From: Paenibacillus xylanexedens
GTDB lineage: Bacteria > Bacillota > Bacilli > Paenibacillales > Paenibacillaceae
Direction: 5' to 3'
NCBI RefSeq assembly: GCF_017874615.1
Contig: NZ_JAGIKV010000016.1
Coordinates: 1-64,000, forward strand
Length of the DNA stretch: 64,000 nt
Each line of letters starts with the position of its first letter. The stretch's first letter is position 1. This document shows, one piece after another, positions 1 through 7,774 of this stretch. The notes beneath the pieces were generated by a model that saw only the letters and a list, made by a program, of their open reading frames with translations, was not told where the DNA came from and did no database searches. A program made the position numbers and the translations under genes.

Positions 1-73
1 AAGCAGGATAAACCTCTGCTTTGTCCTTTTTTGAACCTATGAGTGTTATTTCTTTTTGCCGATACGCTTTTCA

Positions 74-97
74 GGGCTTTTGAGACAGCCCCTTTTT
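74..97 (+). terminator. possible terminator of an upstream gene
   Basis: A short stem, GGGCT (74-78) with AGCCC (87-91), is followed directly by CTTTTTG. It lies upstream of the germination operon and would end a gene outside the window. The stem is only 5 bp, so the call is weak. A second T-rich stretch near 30 follows AAGCAG/CTGCTT. Confidence 0.3.
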
Positions 98-207
98 GCT
101 GTCTGAACTCAGAGAATTTAATCGTAACTTTACAAAAAAGACCACATAATTCCCCGCTGTCTGGCACAAGCTACCTTGTATAAAAAACAAGAATGGAGGG
201 GCGGCAT

Positions 208-1803
208 ATGGCGGACAAAACATCTGGGAAAGACAAGTCCCGACAACCGGGAAGAGCTTCAGAAGAGAAAAAACATATCCCTTTGGGACTGCCGTCCCCG
301 CCTTTTCTACGGCAGCCGATTAGTGCAGTACATGAAACTCAGATTCAGGCGGTAAAGGAGATCTTTTCCGATTGCTCGGATGTGGTTTTTCGTAACGTCA
401 TGATTACGCCGGAAGTGAAAGGACTTCTCGTCTATATTGAAGGTATTGTCAATTCGGCTGATATCCAAGAACACATGCTGCGTCCGATTATTCGTGGGCT
501 GGTGCAGCAGCGTACAGATGAACCTGATGTTCCACTGGATGATACGCGTGTTGAGCTGACACAGGTGAAGCGAGTGGATACCTGGGCGGCAGCAGCAGAA
601 GGTGTGCTTGCATCCTCCGCACTTCTGGTGGTCGATGGAAGTGGCGAAGCCTGGATGTTCAACGTTAAAGGCGGCGTCAGACGTGGGGTGGAGGAACCGC
701 AAACGGAGTCTGTGATTCGGGGGCCACGGGAAGGATTCACCGAAACACTCCGTGTCAATACAGCTTTATTGCGGTTCAAGCTGAAAACCCCCTCTCTCAA
801 GATGGTGAGTATGACCCTCGGCACAGAAACCAAGACAGATATCGTTCTGACTTATATGGAGGATATTGCTGATCCGAAGTTGATCCGGGATGTGAAGAAA
901 CGCCTGGAAAAAATCAAAATCGATGGCATTCTGGAGTCAGGTTATATCGAGGAACTGATTGAAGACCACCCGTATTCTCCATTCCCGCAGATGCACTATT
1001 CCGAGCGTCCGGATACGGTGGCAGGCAATCTGCTGGAAGGGCGGTTTGCCATTATGGTAGACGGCACTCCCTTTGCATTGATTGCTCCAGTTACGATGTG
1101 GCAGATGCTTCAGGCCAGTGAGGACTACTATGAACGATTCTTCATTAGTAACTTGGTGCGCTGGATTCGATTTTTGTTCGTAGCCATCGCTCTATTTCTA
1201 CCAGCCTTGTATATCTCGATCACAACATTTCATCAGGACATGTTACCCACCACGCTGATTCTGAGTATTGCTGGTGCACGGGAAGCGATCCCTTTCCCGG
1301 CATTGGTAGAAGCCCTCATCATGGAGTTATCGTTCGAAGCCCTCCGTGAAGCGGGGGTCAGGTTACCCAAGACAGTGGGTCAGGCTGTCAGTATCCTCGG
1401 TGCACTCGTGATCGGACAGGCCGCAGTTCAAGCGGGGATTGTATCCGCACCGATGGTTATTATCGTATCCATGACAGGAATAGCTTCCTTCACGATCCCG
1501 CGATTTAACTTTGCGATTACCGTTCGTCTATTGCGTTTTCCAATCATGTTACTGGCTGGCATGCTCGGACTGTATGGCATCGTGATCGGTCTGGTCCTGA
1601 TTTCGGTGCATCTGACCCAGATGACCTCATTTGGTGTGCCGTATCTGTCGGGTCTTAGCCCATACAGCAAAACAGATACCAAGGATATTCTCATTCGTGT
1701 GCCGTGGTGGAAAATGATCAATCGTCCTTCTACGGTCCAGGATAACCAGAAACGGATGAATGAAAAGATCAATGGTTCGCCTGAAGCTGAGGAAGGATGG
1801 TGA
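208..1803 (+). CDS. GerA-family spore germinant receptor subunit A
   Basis: Membrane subunit of a spore germinant receptor, acting in the spore inner membrane to sense nutrients and trigger germination. The 531-aa product has the expected layout: a soluble N-terminal half (about residues 1-275) with the family-typical stretch NLLEGRFAIMVDGTPFALI, then a C-terminal membrane half with about five hydrophobic segments and the conserved REAIPFPALVEALIMELSFE. I chose the ATG at 208 because GGAGGGG at 195-201 sits at proper distance; an in-frame ATG at 193 overlaps that ribosome site. It is the first gene of an A-C-small protein-B operon and ends 4 bp before the C subunit. The family is clear; the germinant cannot be read from the sequence. 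Confidence 0.95.
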   Translation: MADKTSGKDKSRQPGRASEEKKHIPLGLPSPPFLRQPISAVHETQIQAVKEIFSDCSDVVFRNVMITPEVKGLLVYIEGIVNSADIQEHMLRPIIRGLVQQRTDEPDVPLDDTRVELTQVKRVDTWAAAAEGVLASSALLVVDGSGEAWMFNVKGGVRRGVEEPQTESVIRGPREGFTETLRVNTALLRFKLKTPSLKMVSMTLGTETKTDIVLTYMEDIADPKLIRDVKKRLEKIKIDGILESGYIEELIEDHPYSPFPQMHYSERPDTVAGNLLEGRFAIMVDGTPFALIAPVTMWQMLQASEDYYERFFISNLVRWIRFLFVAIALFLPALYISITTFHQDMLPTTLILSIAGAREAIPFPALVEALIMELSFEALREAGVRLPKTVGQAVSILGALVIGQAAVQAGIVSAPMVIIVSMTGIASFTIPRFNFAITVRLLRFPIMLLAGMLGLYGIVIGLVLISVHLTQMTSFGVPYLSGLSPYSKTDTKDILIRVPWWKMINRPSTVQDNQKRMNEKINGSPEAEEGW

Positions 1804-1807
1804 ACAC

Positions 1808-3007
1808 ATGTTTCTTATTCGAAAAATTCGCGCCGTATTGATGTTACTGCTGTGTACCCTTTTCATAGCAGGATGCTGGGATCGTAAGGAGATTAATGAT
1901 ATTGCCTTTGTAATTGGAATTGCCATTGATAAGGAAGGGGAGAATTACAGATCCAGTCTGCAGATTGCGCTTCCCGGTCAATCCGGTTCTTCAGGCAGTA
2001 CGGGAGGCGGCGGAGGTACAAGCGGGGACAAATCATGGTTCATGTTGTCCAACACGGCGAAGACGCTACGGGGGACTACACTTGAGGGCCAAAAAGCGCT
2101 ATCTCGCAAGATTTATTATGCGCACCGCCGTACCATGCTCATTGGGGAAGATCTTGCCCGGGACGGCGTTGCCTCCATGCTCGATTTGTTTACACGTTAC
2201 CCGCTTAACCGATTCTCAGCATTGCCAGTCGTCACAAAAGGTGAGGCATACGCCGTGATGGATACGGATGCACCTATAGAAAAATTCCCATCCGAGATGG
2301 TGAGAGAGTTGTGCTTTCTAAATATGCGGAATCCACGTTCACTCAAAACGTTTATAGATGCCATTCTTAGTGATGGTGTAGATCCGTTCCTGCCGGTTGC
2401 TTCGAAAGTGGATAATGTCCCGAAAAATTGGAAGGACGCCAAAACAAATATCAAGCTGGATGGGTTGGCCATTTTTAAAAAAGACAAGTTGGTAGGCATG
2501 ATTGACAAAGCTCCCGCTGATGCCCTGATTCTCGCTATGGGGGAAGCCAATGCGCCGGAAGTTATGGTCAAGGCTCCGCGAGGAGAAGGAAATATATTCA
2601 TCAAGCTGAATGAGAACAATTCTTCACTGCACCCCAGTGTCAAGAATGACAAGGTTACTGTGACCGTTCAATTGTACGCCAAAGGCGTGGTTGTAGATAA
2701 CGAATCAAATTACGGTGATTTGCGTGAAAAAGAGATTTTAAAATTAAATGACGCGATCCACAAAAAAATAAAAGAGGATATCGTTGAAGGGGTTCGATTA
2801 ATACAGCGAAAATATAATGCAGATATTCTCGGGATTGGTCGGTCGATCCATCAACACTTGCCTAAAGAGTGGGACAAAATGAAGGATCGATGGGATGACA
2901 TCTATCCTGATGTTGAGGTGAACGTTATCCCCCACGTCATTATTGAAAATGTAGGGGTAGTCAATAAACCGATCGGTGTAGTTGAGGAGGATATCGTACA
3001 TGATTAA
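1808..3007 (+). CDS. GerC-family spore germination lipoprotein
   Basis: Lipoprotein C subunit of the germinant receptor, anchored on the outer face of the spore inner membrane. The 399-aa product begins with a lipoprotein signal ending in LFIAGC, followed by the WDRKEINDIAFVIGIAIDKE stretch that marks GerC proteins. It ends in the usual alpha/beta C-terminal domain (ADILGIGRSIHQHLPKEWDK). The ATG at 1808 is preferred over an in-frame ATG at 1760 inside the previous gene, because only 1808 puts the signal peptide at the N-terminus and it follows GAGGAAGG. A Gly/Ser-rich loop (about residues 57-73) is longer than usual in the family. Its stop overlaps the next start. Confidence 0.95.
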   Translation: MFLIRKIRAVLMLLLCTLFIAGCWDRKEINDIAFVIGIAIDKEGENYRSSLQIALPGQSGSSGSTGGGGGTSGDKSWFMLSNTAKTLRGTTLEGQKALSRKIYYAHRRTMLIGEDLARDGVASMLDLFTRYPLNRFSALPVVTKGEAYAVMDTDAPIEKFPSEMVRELCFLNMRNPRSLKTFIDAILSDGVDPFLPVASKVDNVPKNWKDAKTNIKLDGLAIFKKDKLVGMIDKAPADALILAMGEANAPEVMVKAPRGEGNIFIKLNENNSSLHPSVKNDKVTVTVQLYAKGVVVDNESNYGDLREKEILKLNDAIHKKIKEDIVEGVRLIQRKYNADILGIGRSIHQHLPKEWDKMKDRWDDIYPDVEVNVIPHVIIENVGVVNKPIGVVEEDIVHD

Positions 3008-3221
3008 ACCACTTTTGTTCACCTATCTGGGGATGGTCATCGTTGTCATTGTGATGGACTTCAGACATCTGAAGCAGGCGGCGGTCATTAATCGCTGGTT
3101 ATCCTATGGCCTGATTGCATTAGGGACAGGCCTATGGCTCTATGTAACCCATTTAAGTAAAACCTTTTTTGTAACGGTATGGATCAGCCATGTCATCCAG
3201 CGATTCTTACCGCTGCCATAG
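3000..3221 (+). CDS. small two-TM protein in the germination operon
   Basis: A 73-aa protein with two hydrophobic segments (about residues 3-20 and 32-55) and few charged residues. The ATG at 3000 overlaps the end of the C-subunit gene, and GAGGAGG at 2985-2991 gives a good ribosome site, so it is very likely translated. Genes for small membrane proteins occur inside ger operons of Bacillales (the D subunits, such as GerD-type accessory two-TM proteins described for some receptors). The location supports a role as an accessory subunit, but there is no motif to prove it. Confidence 0.75.
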   Translation: MIKPLLFTYLGMVIVVIVMDFRHLKQAAVINRWLSYGLIALGTGLWLYVTHLSKTFFVTVWISHVIQRFLPLP

Positions 3222-3276
3222 ATACGGGCTAGAAATGGTGCGGAGTACAGTTTGAATGATGGAAAGGAGGTATTGT

Positions 3277-4479
3277 ATGAATCAAAGTGTGACTTCTCGA
3301 CAGATTGTACTACTCGTGCTGCTACTCAGTGTTACGGGCACGTTGATTCAACCCCATGCACAGGCCATTTTTTATGCGGAACAGCACGCTTATCTCTCGT
3401 ATGTGCCAGTTGTTTTCGTGATGATTATATCCATGTGGATGGTAAGTCGAATGCAGCGGAGATTTCCGAATCAGGATCTGTTTGAGGCCCTTGCTGAACG
3501 GTTCCCCTTTATGGGAAGGCTCGCAGGCGTAATGTACATTTTGTTTTTTTTCTTCATATTCGCAAGAGATATCCGATTAATTGGTGATTATGTAAGTATA
3601 ACCTTGCTAGAGACAACGCCGATATCCATTGTGGTATTGTCACTCATGATTATGGCGGTATTTATCGTCAGAGGCGGGCTTGGTTCGTTGATCGGAATGT
3701 CAGAACTATATGTTACCCTGTTCCTGTTGAACTCTATCATTGTGCCTTTCATGCTTATTCAGCAGTTGAATATGGAAAATCTGATGCCCTATTTTCATGT
3801 CGATACGGCAGGTGTAGGCAAAGGGAGTTGGTACATATTTTCTTTTTATGGCGAGATGATCGCCTTACCTTTTGTCGTCAAGGGCAGTGATTTTCGCTTC
3901 AAGCCTGTGTTATGGGGCATCATTATCTCGGGATTGGTGATGATGCTGATTATAGTGGAAACCATCACGTCGATTGGTGTGCCCATTGCCTCCAGACTAG
4001 TATACCCTTCGTATGAACTCGCAAGGCAGTTGCAAATTAGTGACTTTCTGGACCGGTTTGACCTGGCGCTGGCTGCGGCAACCTTGCCTACCATGATTAC
4101 CAAAATTGCATTTGATCTGTATTTTGTCTGTTGGGGACTGAAGCGAATGATTCCGAACGTTTCGGGAAAGGTCATGACAGGTCCGGTGGCACTGTTAGGC
4201 TTTGTTTGTGCATTCTGGTTTTTCAGAAACGCCATTCAGCTTTATCGATTCACCCGGGAATGGACATGGATCGCCATTGTTTTTGAAGTACTGTTCCCTA
4301 TTGTGCTGTTTCTTTTCCTTCGTCCTCGCAAAAAGGATAAAAAAGAATCTAACCATCAGAGATCGGGAGAGCAATCAAAGAAAGAGAAGCATGAGCAGGG
4401 ACAAGAATCCTCTGATACGGAGAAGAATGGAGAGAAAAGAAGGCAGGATTCTCACGGTGGAGAACTCCAGCCTTCCTGA
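3277..4479 (+). CDS. GerB-family spore germination permease subunit
   Basis: Integral membrane B subunit of the germinant receptor, related to amino-acid/polyamine permeases and expected to form the ligand-binding core in the spore inner membrane. The 400-aa product has about ten hydrophobic segments. The N-terminal SVTSRQIVLLVLLLSVTGT helix is typical of the family. The ATG at 3277 follows AAAGGAGG (3263-3270), which decides against an in-frame ATG at 3256. The last ~45 residues form a very charged Lys/Glu/Ser/Gln tail after the final helix, longer than usual and probably cytoplasmic and disordered. It completes the A-C-small-B operon. Confidence 0.93.
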   Translation: MNQSVTSRQIVLLVLLLSVTGTLIQPHAQAIFYAEQHAYLSYVPVVFVMIISMWMVSRMQRRFPNQDLFEALAERFPFMGRLAGVMYILFFFFIFARDIRLIGDYVSITLLETTPISIVVLSLMIMAVFIVRGGLGSLIGMSELYVTLFLLNSIIVPFMLIQQLNMENLMPYFHVDTAGVGKGSWYIFSFYGEMIALPFVVKGSDFRFKPVLWGIIISGLVMMLIIVETITSIGVPIASRLVYPSYELARQLQISDFLDRFDLALAAATLPTMITKIAFDLYFVCWGLKRMIPNVSGKVMTGPVALLGFVCAFWFFRNAIQLYRFTREWTWIAIVFEVLFPIVLFLFLRPRKKDKKESNHQRSGEQSKKEKHEQGQESSDTEKNGEKRRQDSHGGELQPS

Positions 4480-4609
4480 TACATCCCATCAAAAATCCTT
4501 ATAGATGAACGGGCAAAAAGAGGGGAAGTACAGTTTCCCTTCACAGAAGTACCCTGTATACTGTAGTCAGACTGATGAACATTCGGCTGAACTAACGGGG
4601 GGAACATGA

Positions 4610-5440
4610 ATGGCTCAACATTTGGCAGGTGTACGTGTAGCATTAACAGGACCACGAAAATCGAAAGAAATGTCCATACTGGTTGAAAAAATGGGCGGAA
4701 TCCCGCTTGTGCGACCGGCACAGGGGACTGTATTCCTGGATGATCGGAGTATCAGGGATGGACTGGTATCCTGGATCTCAGACCCGCCAGACTGGGCGGT
4801 GTTAACTACGGGTATGGGATTGGATGCATTGTTTGAAATGGCTGAGGATATGGAAGTCGCAGGCCAATTGCTGGATGTATTATCGGAATCCTCAATTGCA
4901 GCGAGGGGATACAAGACGGTGAATGCGCTCAAAAAGCGCAAGTTAACACCGCTGGTACGAGATGATGATGGTAGCACGGACGGGCTCATTCGAGAATTTG
5001 CCTCGCATGATCTCGCAGGGAAAAAGGTTATGTTGCAGCTTCATGGGGAGACTGCTCCCAAACTTGTCGCATGGTTGGAAGAACAAGGCGCAATCGTCAC
5101 ACAAGTGCTACCTTACCGCCACGTACCGCCGGAAGAGGCAGAGCTGGAACAGCTTTTGAATGAGATTATACAGCATGAGGTTGATGCGGTTGCCTTCACG
5201 AGTGGACCACAGGTCCGGTTTTTGACCGAATATGCGGCCTCGCAGGACAAGCTTGAGCCGTTGCTTGCTGCCTTCAGACAAGGTGTAATTCCTGCGTCTG
5301 TAGGTAAAGTTACAGCAAACTCCATGCGTGAAGAAGGCATTGAGGCACTGGTCATTCCGGAGGAAGAGAAGATGGGAGCACTCATCGTTGAGCTGGGACG
5401 TTACTTTGCGGCAGGGCGTGCGGTCAAGATTAGAGATTAG
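4610..5440 (+). CDS. hemD: uroporphyrinogen-III synthase (HemD-like)
   Basis: The 276-aa protein has the two-lobed HemD fold signature: an N-terminal VRVALTGPRKSKEMSILVEK, then GAIVTQVLPYRHVPPEEAE and VDAVAFTSGPQVRFL in the second half. HemD closes and rearranges hydroxymethylbilane to uroporphyrinogen III in the tetrapyrrole pathway. The start follows GGGGGGA at 4597-4603. No hemA/B/C gene is adjacent, so this is a solo copy. Solo HemD-like genes are often attached to siroheme or cobalamin functions, and a CobB/CbiA end fragment lies just downstream (5530-5739). It may therefore be the survivor of a larger tetrapyrrole locus. Family confident; a specialised role is inference. Confidence 0.8.
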   Translation: MAQHLAGVRVALTGPRKSKEMSILVEKMGGIPLVRPAQGTVFLDDRSIRDGLVSWISDPPDWAVLTTGMGLDALFEMAEDMEVAGQLLDVLSESSIAARGYKTVNALKKRKLTPLVRDDDGSTDGLIREFASHDLAGKKVMLQLHGETAPKLVAWLEEQGAIVTQVLPYRHVPPEEAELEQLLNEIIQHEVDAVAFTSGPQVRFLTEYAASQDKLEPLLAAFRQGVIPASVGKVTANSMREEGIEALVIPEEEKMGALIVELGRYFAAGRAVKIRD

Positions 5441-5474
5441 TGGCCTGCAATCATAGTTATCAATGACTATGAAC

Positions 5475-5509
5475 GTATTCAATCATTAGGTTAGTGAATG
5501 GTTGAATAC
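5475..5509 (+). other. hairpin after hemD
   Basis: GTATTCAATCATT (5475-5487) pairs with AATGGTTGAATAC (5497-5509), one G-T-type mismatch. There is no T-run after it, so it is a weak candidate for transcript end of the HemD gene. A second small hairpin, CATAGT/ACTATG, lies at about 5451-5470. Confidence 0.4.
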
Positions 5510-5529
5510 GAATCGTATATGTATATGTT

Positions 5530-5739
5530 ACTTCTGGTTCTGATCCGTTTTTTGGAGCAGGACTTTTTTCAGTTTGCGCACCTAGCAAGGGGTTACGTGG
5601 CTTGAAGCAAGAGGGATATGCCGCAGGCAACATCGTGGCGGGGTATACGCACGTTCATCTGGGCTCTTATCCGGTAGCTGCTCGAAGATGGGTGGAGCAT
5701 TGTCTAGCCTATCGGCAGGAGCGATATATGCAGGGATAA
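5530..5739 (+). pseudogene. C-terminal remnant of a CobB/CbiA cobyrinate a,c-diamide synthase
   Basis: The frame starting at 5530 reads through 69 codons to a TAA at 5737-5739 and gives GLKQEGYAAGNIVAGYTHVH followed by LGSYPVAARRWVEHC. This matches the end of the glutamine-amidotransferase domain of CobB/CbiA, which typically ends EGY-x-x-GN-v-l-A-s-Y-x-H-l-H-f-x-s-P. Here Ser/Ala before Y is GY and the final His-x-His is kept. There is no start codon with a ribosome site and no upstream ATP-binding domain, so only about the last 60 residues of a ~460-aa enzyme survive. Its position beside a solo HemD suggests a lost cobalamin or siroheme locus. Confidence 0.7.
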
Positions 5740-5917
5740 TAGCAGCTATTTATAGCTTAAATAGATAGCTGAATTCAATAAGCAGAATGGCTCTAATCTT
5801 TCTTTTACCTCCTGAGTCTTTGGTCGTGAAGTTGGCGATCCCATTCTGAATTAAAGGTTTTCAGATGAATATGTGGAATGAATAAAAGACAGAATCATTA
5901 TGCGAGGGAGGGACATC

Positions 5918-6640
5918 ATGATGAGAACCGTATGTGTAACGGGAGCTGCTCGGGGATTGGGATTGGCTTTGACGGCACAGATGCTGAAGAGAGGGTATCT
6001 CGTGTATGCGGCCGGTCTGGACGTGGAAGATTCCGAGGGGATTCGTATGCTTGCAGAAGGATATCCTGACCATCTGCGCGCCATCGAACTGGATATTGCG
6101 GACGACCTGTCGGTAGCTCTGTTCACGGAGACATTGAAGCTGGATACGAATCATCTGGATATGCTGATCAATAATGCGGCTATACTAGGAAGTATTACGG
6201 ATCATATCCGCGGGCCGTTGAATATGGCGGAGATGGCTGAAGTATTTAATGTGAACACCTTAGGCACACTGCGTGTGACTCATTCCCTGTTACCCCTCCT
6301 TCTTCAAGGACAGGTCAAGCTGATTGTTGATATCTCTTCCGAGGCTGGAAGTATAGAACAATGCAGTCGGGATGGGTGGTATGCCTATTGTATGTCCAAA
6401 GCTGCTTTGAACATGCAGGCCCGTCTTGTGCACAATGGTCTGAAGGATGAAGGCGGACAAGTGATGCTTGTGCATCCCGGTTGGGTACAGAGTTATATGA
6501 GGGGCGAATTGGATGTTGCTGCGGATCTCACGCCCGAGCAATCTGCACAGCATATTGCAGTACTTATCGACCGCCATGAACAGTTTAAAGGAGATCAGCC
6601 CGCATATGTGGACTACAAGGGAGAGAAGCTCCCCTGGTAG
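5918..6640 (+). CDS. short-chain dehydrogenase/reductase (SDR)
   Basis: NAD(P)-dependent oxidoreductase of the classical SDR family, 240 aa, soluble. The nucleotide-binding motif TGAARGLG is at the N-terminus, INNAAILG is the structural NNA motif, the catalytic Ser lies in VDISSEAGS, and the YxxxK pair is Tyr157/Lys161 (YCMSKAALN). A HPGWVQSYM element follows as in C-factor-like SDRs. The start at 5918 follows GGGAGGG (5905-5912); an upstream in-frame ATG at 5900 has no ribosome site. A ThuA-like gene follows 42 bp later, probably in the same transcript. The substrate cannot be told. Confidence 0.88.
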   Translation: MMRTVCVTGAARGLGLALTAQMLKRGYLVYAAGLDVEDSEGIRMLAEGYPDHLRAIELDIADDLSVALFTETLKLDTNHLDMLINNAAILGSITDHIRGPLNMAEMAEVFNVNTLGTLRVTHSLLPLLLQGQVKLIVDISSEAGSIEQCSRDGWYAYCMSKAALNMQARLVHNGLKDEGGQVMLVHPGWVQSYMRGELDVAADLTPEQSAQHIAVLIDRHEQFKGDQPAYVDYKGEKLPW

Positions 6641-6682
6641 TTGATTGATACAGTGAGGTGAACAAGAAAGGAGATTAATTGA

Positions 6683-7321
6683 ATGGATCATCGTAAAAAA
6701 GCATTACTACTTGGCGATTATACACATCCGGATTGGCACCCGCTTCAGGGGGTGGATGCGGAGATTAGCCGAATTTTCCATGATACTATGACTGTGCAGT
6801 GCAGTGAGAATCGGAATATGCTACTGCAAGAAAATATAACCGGGTTTGATGTATGTATCTCATACATGGACGATTGGAAGGGGAAAGTCTCTCCTCAGCA
6901 GACAGCAGGTTTGTTGTCCTATGTGAGTAATGGAGGTGGACTGGTCATTATACACAACGGCATTTCGCTCCAAAATCGTTATGAGCTCAAACAGATGATC
7001 GGTGCCAAGTTCCTGCATCATCCGGCTTATGCACAACTTGAATTCAACGTAACGGCGGAAAGCCATCCAGTGACGGAGGGCATTACCGGGTTTACGATGG
7101 AGGAGGAAGCATATCAGTTCGAGTTTGGTTCTTTTGCCGAAACGAAGGTATTGCTTGAATATCAATCTGAAGAAGGACCGAAGCCTGCGGTTTGGGCGCA
7201 TCGATATGGTGTTGGACGTATTGTTTATCTTATGCCGGGTCACCATGTGCCGTCTTTTGCGCACGAAACGTACCGGAAGTTACTTCTGCAAGCAGGCAAA
7301 TGGGCTGCACGTTACGTCTGA
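6683..7321 (+). CDS. ThuA-like domain protein
   Basis: A 212-aa protein of the ThuA-like class I glutamine-amidotransferase-fold family, often found in sugar-utilisation loci of soil bacteria. Recognisable parts are KALLLGDYTHPDWHP at the start, YVSNGGGLVIIHNG (a nucleophile-elbow-like turn with Gly-Gly-Gly-Leu), and HPVTEGITGFTMEEEAYQFE, which is typical of ThuA. PAVWAHRYGVGRIVYLMPGH closes the domain. AAGGAGA lies upstream of the ATG at 6683. Family members are linked to trehalose or other glycoside metabolism, but no catalytic function is proven for the family, so no substrate is proposed. Confidence 0.85.
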   Translation: MDHRKKALLLGDYTHPDWHPLQGVDAEISRIFHDTMTVQCSENRNMLLQENITGFDVCISYMDDWKGKVSPQQTAGLLSYVSNGGGLVIIHNGISLQNRYELKQMIGAKFLHHPAYAQLEFNVTAESHPVTEGITGFTMEEEAYQFEFGSFAETKVLLEYQSEEGPKPAVWAHRYGVGRIVYLMPGHHVPSFAHETYRKLLLQAGKWAARYV

Positions 7322-7393
7322 TCGGACTAACATTTTTGCATGCGGAGTATAAGGGGTATAATATAGAGATCAACGAAGAGGAGGATGACAAAA

Positions 7394-7774
7394 ATGAGCG
7401 ATTTGTTCAAAAAGGCGATCTCGTTAGGGCTTGGTCTTACTGTCGTAAGCAAAGAAAAAATTGAGAAAACCGTGGATGATTTGGTCAAGCGCGGGGAACT
7501 TGCTCCCGGTGAATCCAAAGCTTTGGTTGAACGCCTGTTGGAACGGGGCGATGAAGAGCAAGGCCAGTTCAAGAGAGTGATTCAAGAACAGGTTAAACGA
7601 GTGCTTCAGGAAGCTGGTGTGGCATCCGAAAGTGATGTAACCAGTCTGGAACAGCGCGTTGCTGTCCTGGAGAAAAAACTTGCCGAACTGGGCCACTCAC
7701 CACAGCTTCAACCTGATGAATCCCCAGCTCCACTTGAAGTTCCTCCTCCTCTTAAAGGAAACGAGATCGAGTAG
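7394..7774 (+). CDS. phasin-like coiled-coil protein
   Basis: A 126-aa, helical, charged protein: an N-terminal amphipathic stretch (MSDLFKKAISLGLGLTVVSK), then KIEKTVDDLVKRGELAPGES and a C-terminal coiled coil (SDVTSLEQRVAVLEKKLAEL) with a Pro-rich tail. This is the poly(hydroxyalkanoate) granule-associated/phasin-type layout that regularly precedes UbiB-like kinases in Bacillales and cyanobacteria. The ATG at 7394 is preferred over 7385 because GAGGAGG ends immediately before 7385. The stop abuts the start of the next gene, so the two are translated together. A granule or membrane-surface role is inferred from family likeness only. Confidence 0.75.
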   Translation: MSDLFKKAISLGLGLTVVSKEKIEKTVDDLVKRGELAPGESKALVERLLERGDEEQGQFKRVIQEQVKRVLQEAGVASESDVTSLEQRVAVLEKKLAELGHSPQLQPDESPAPLEVPPPLKGNEIE

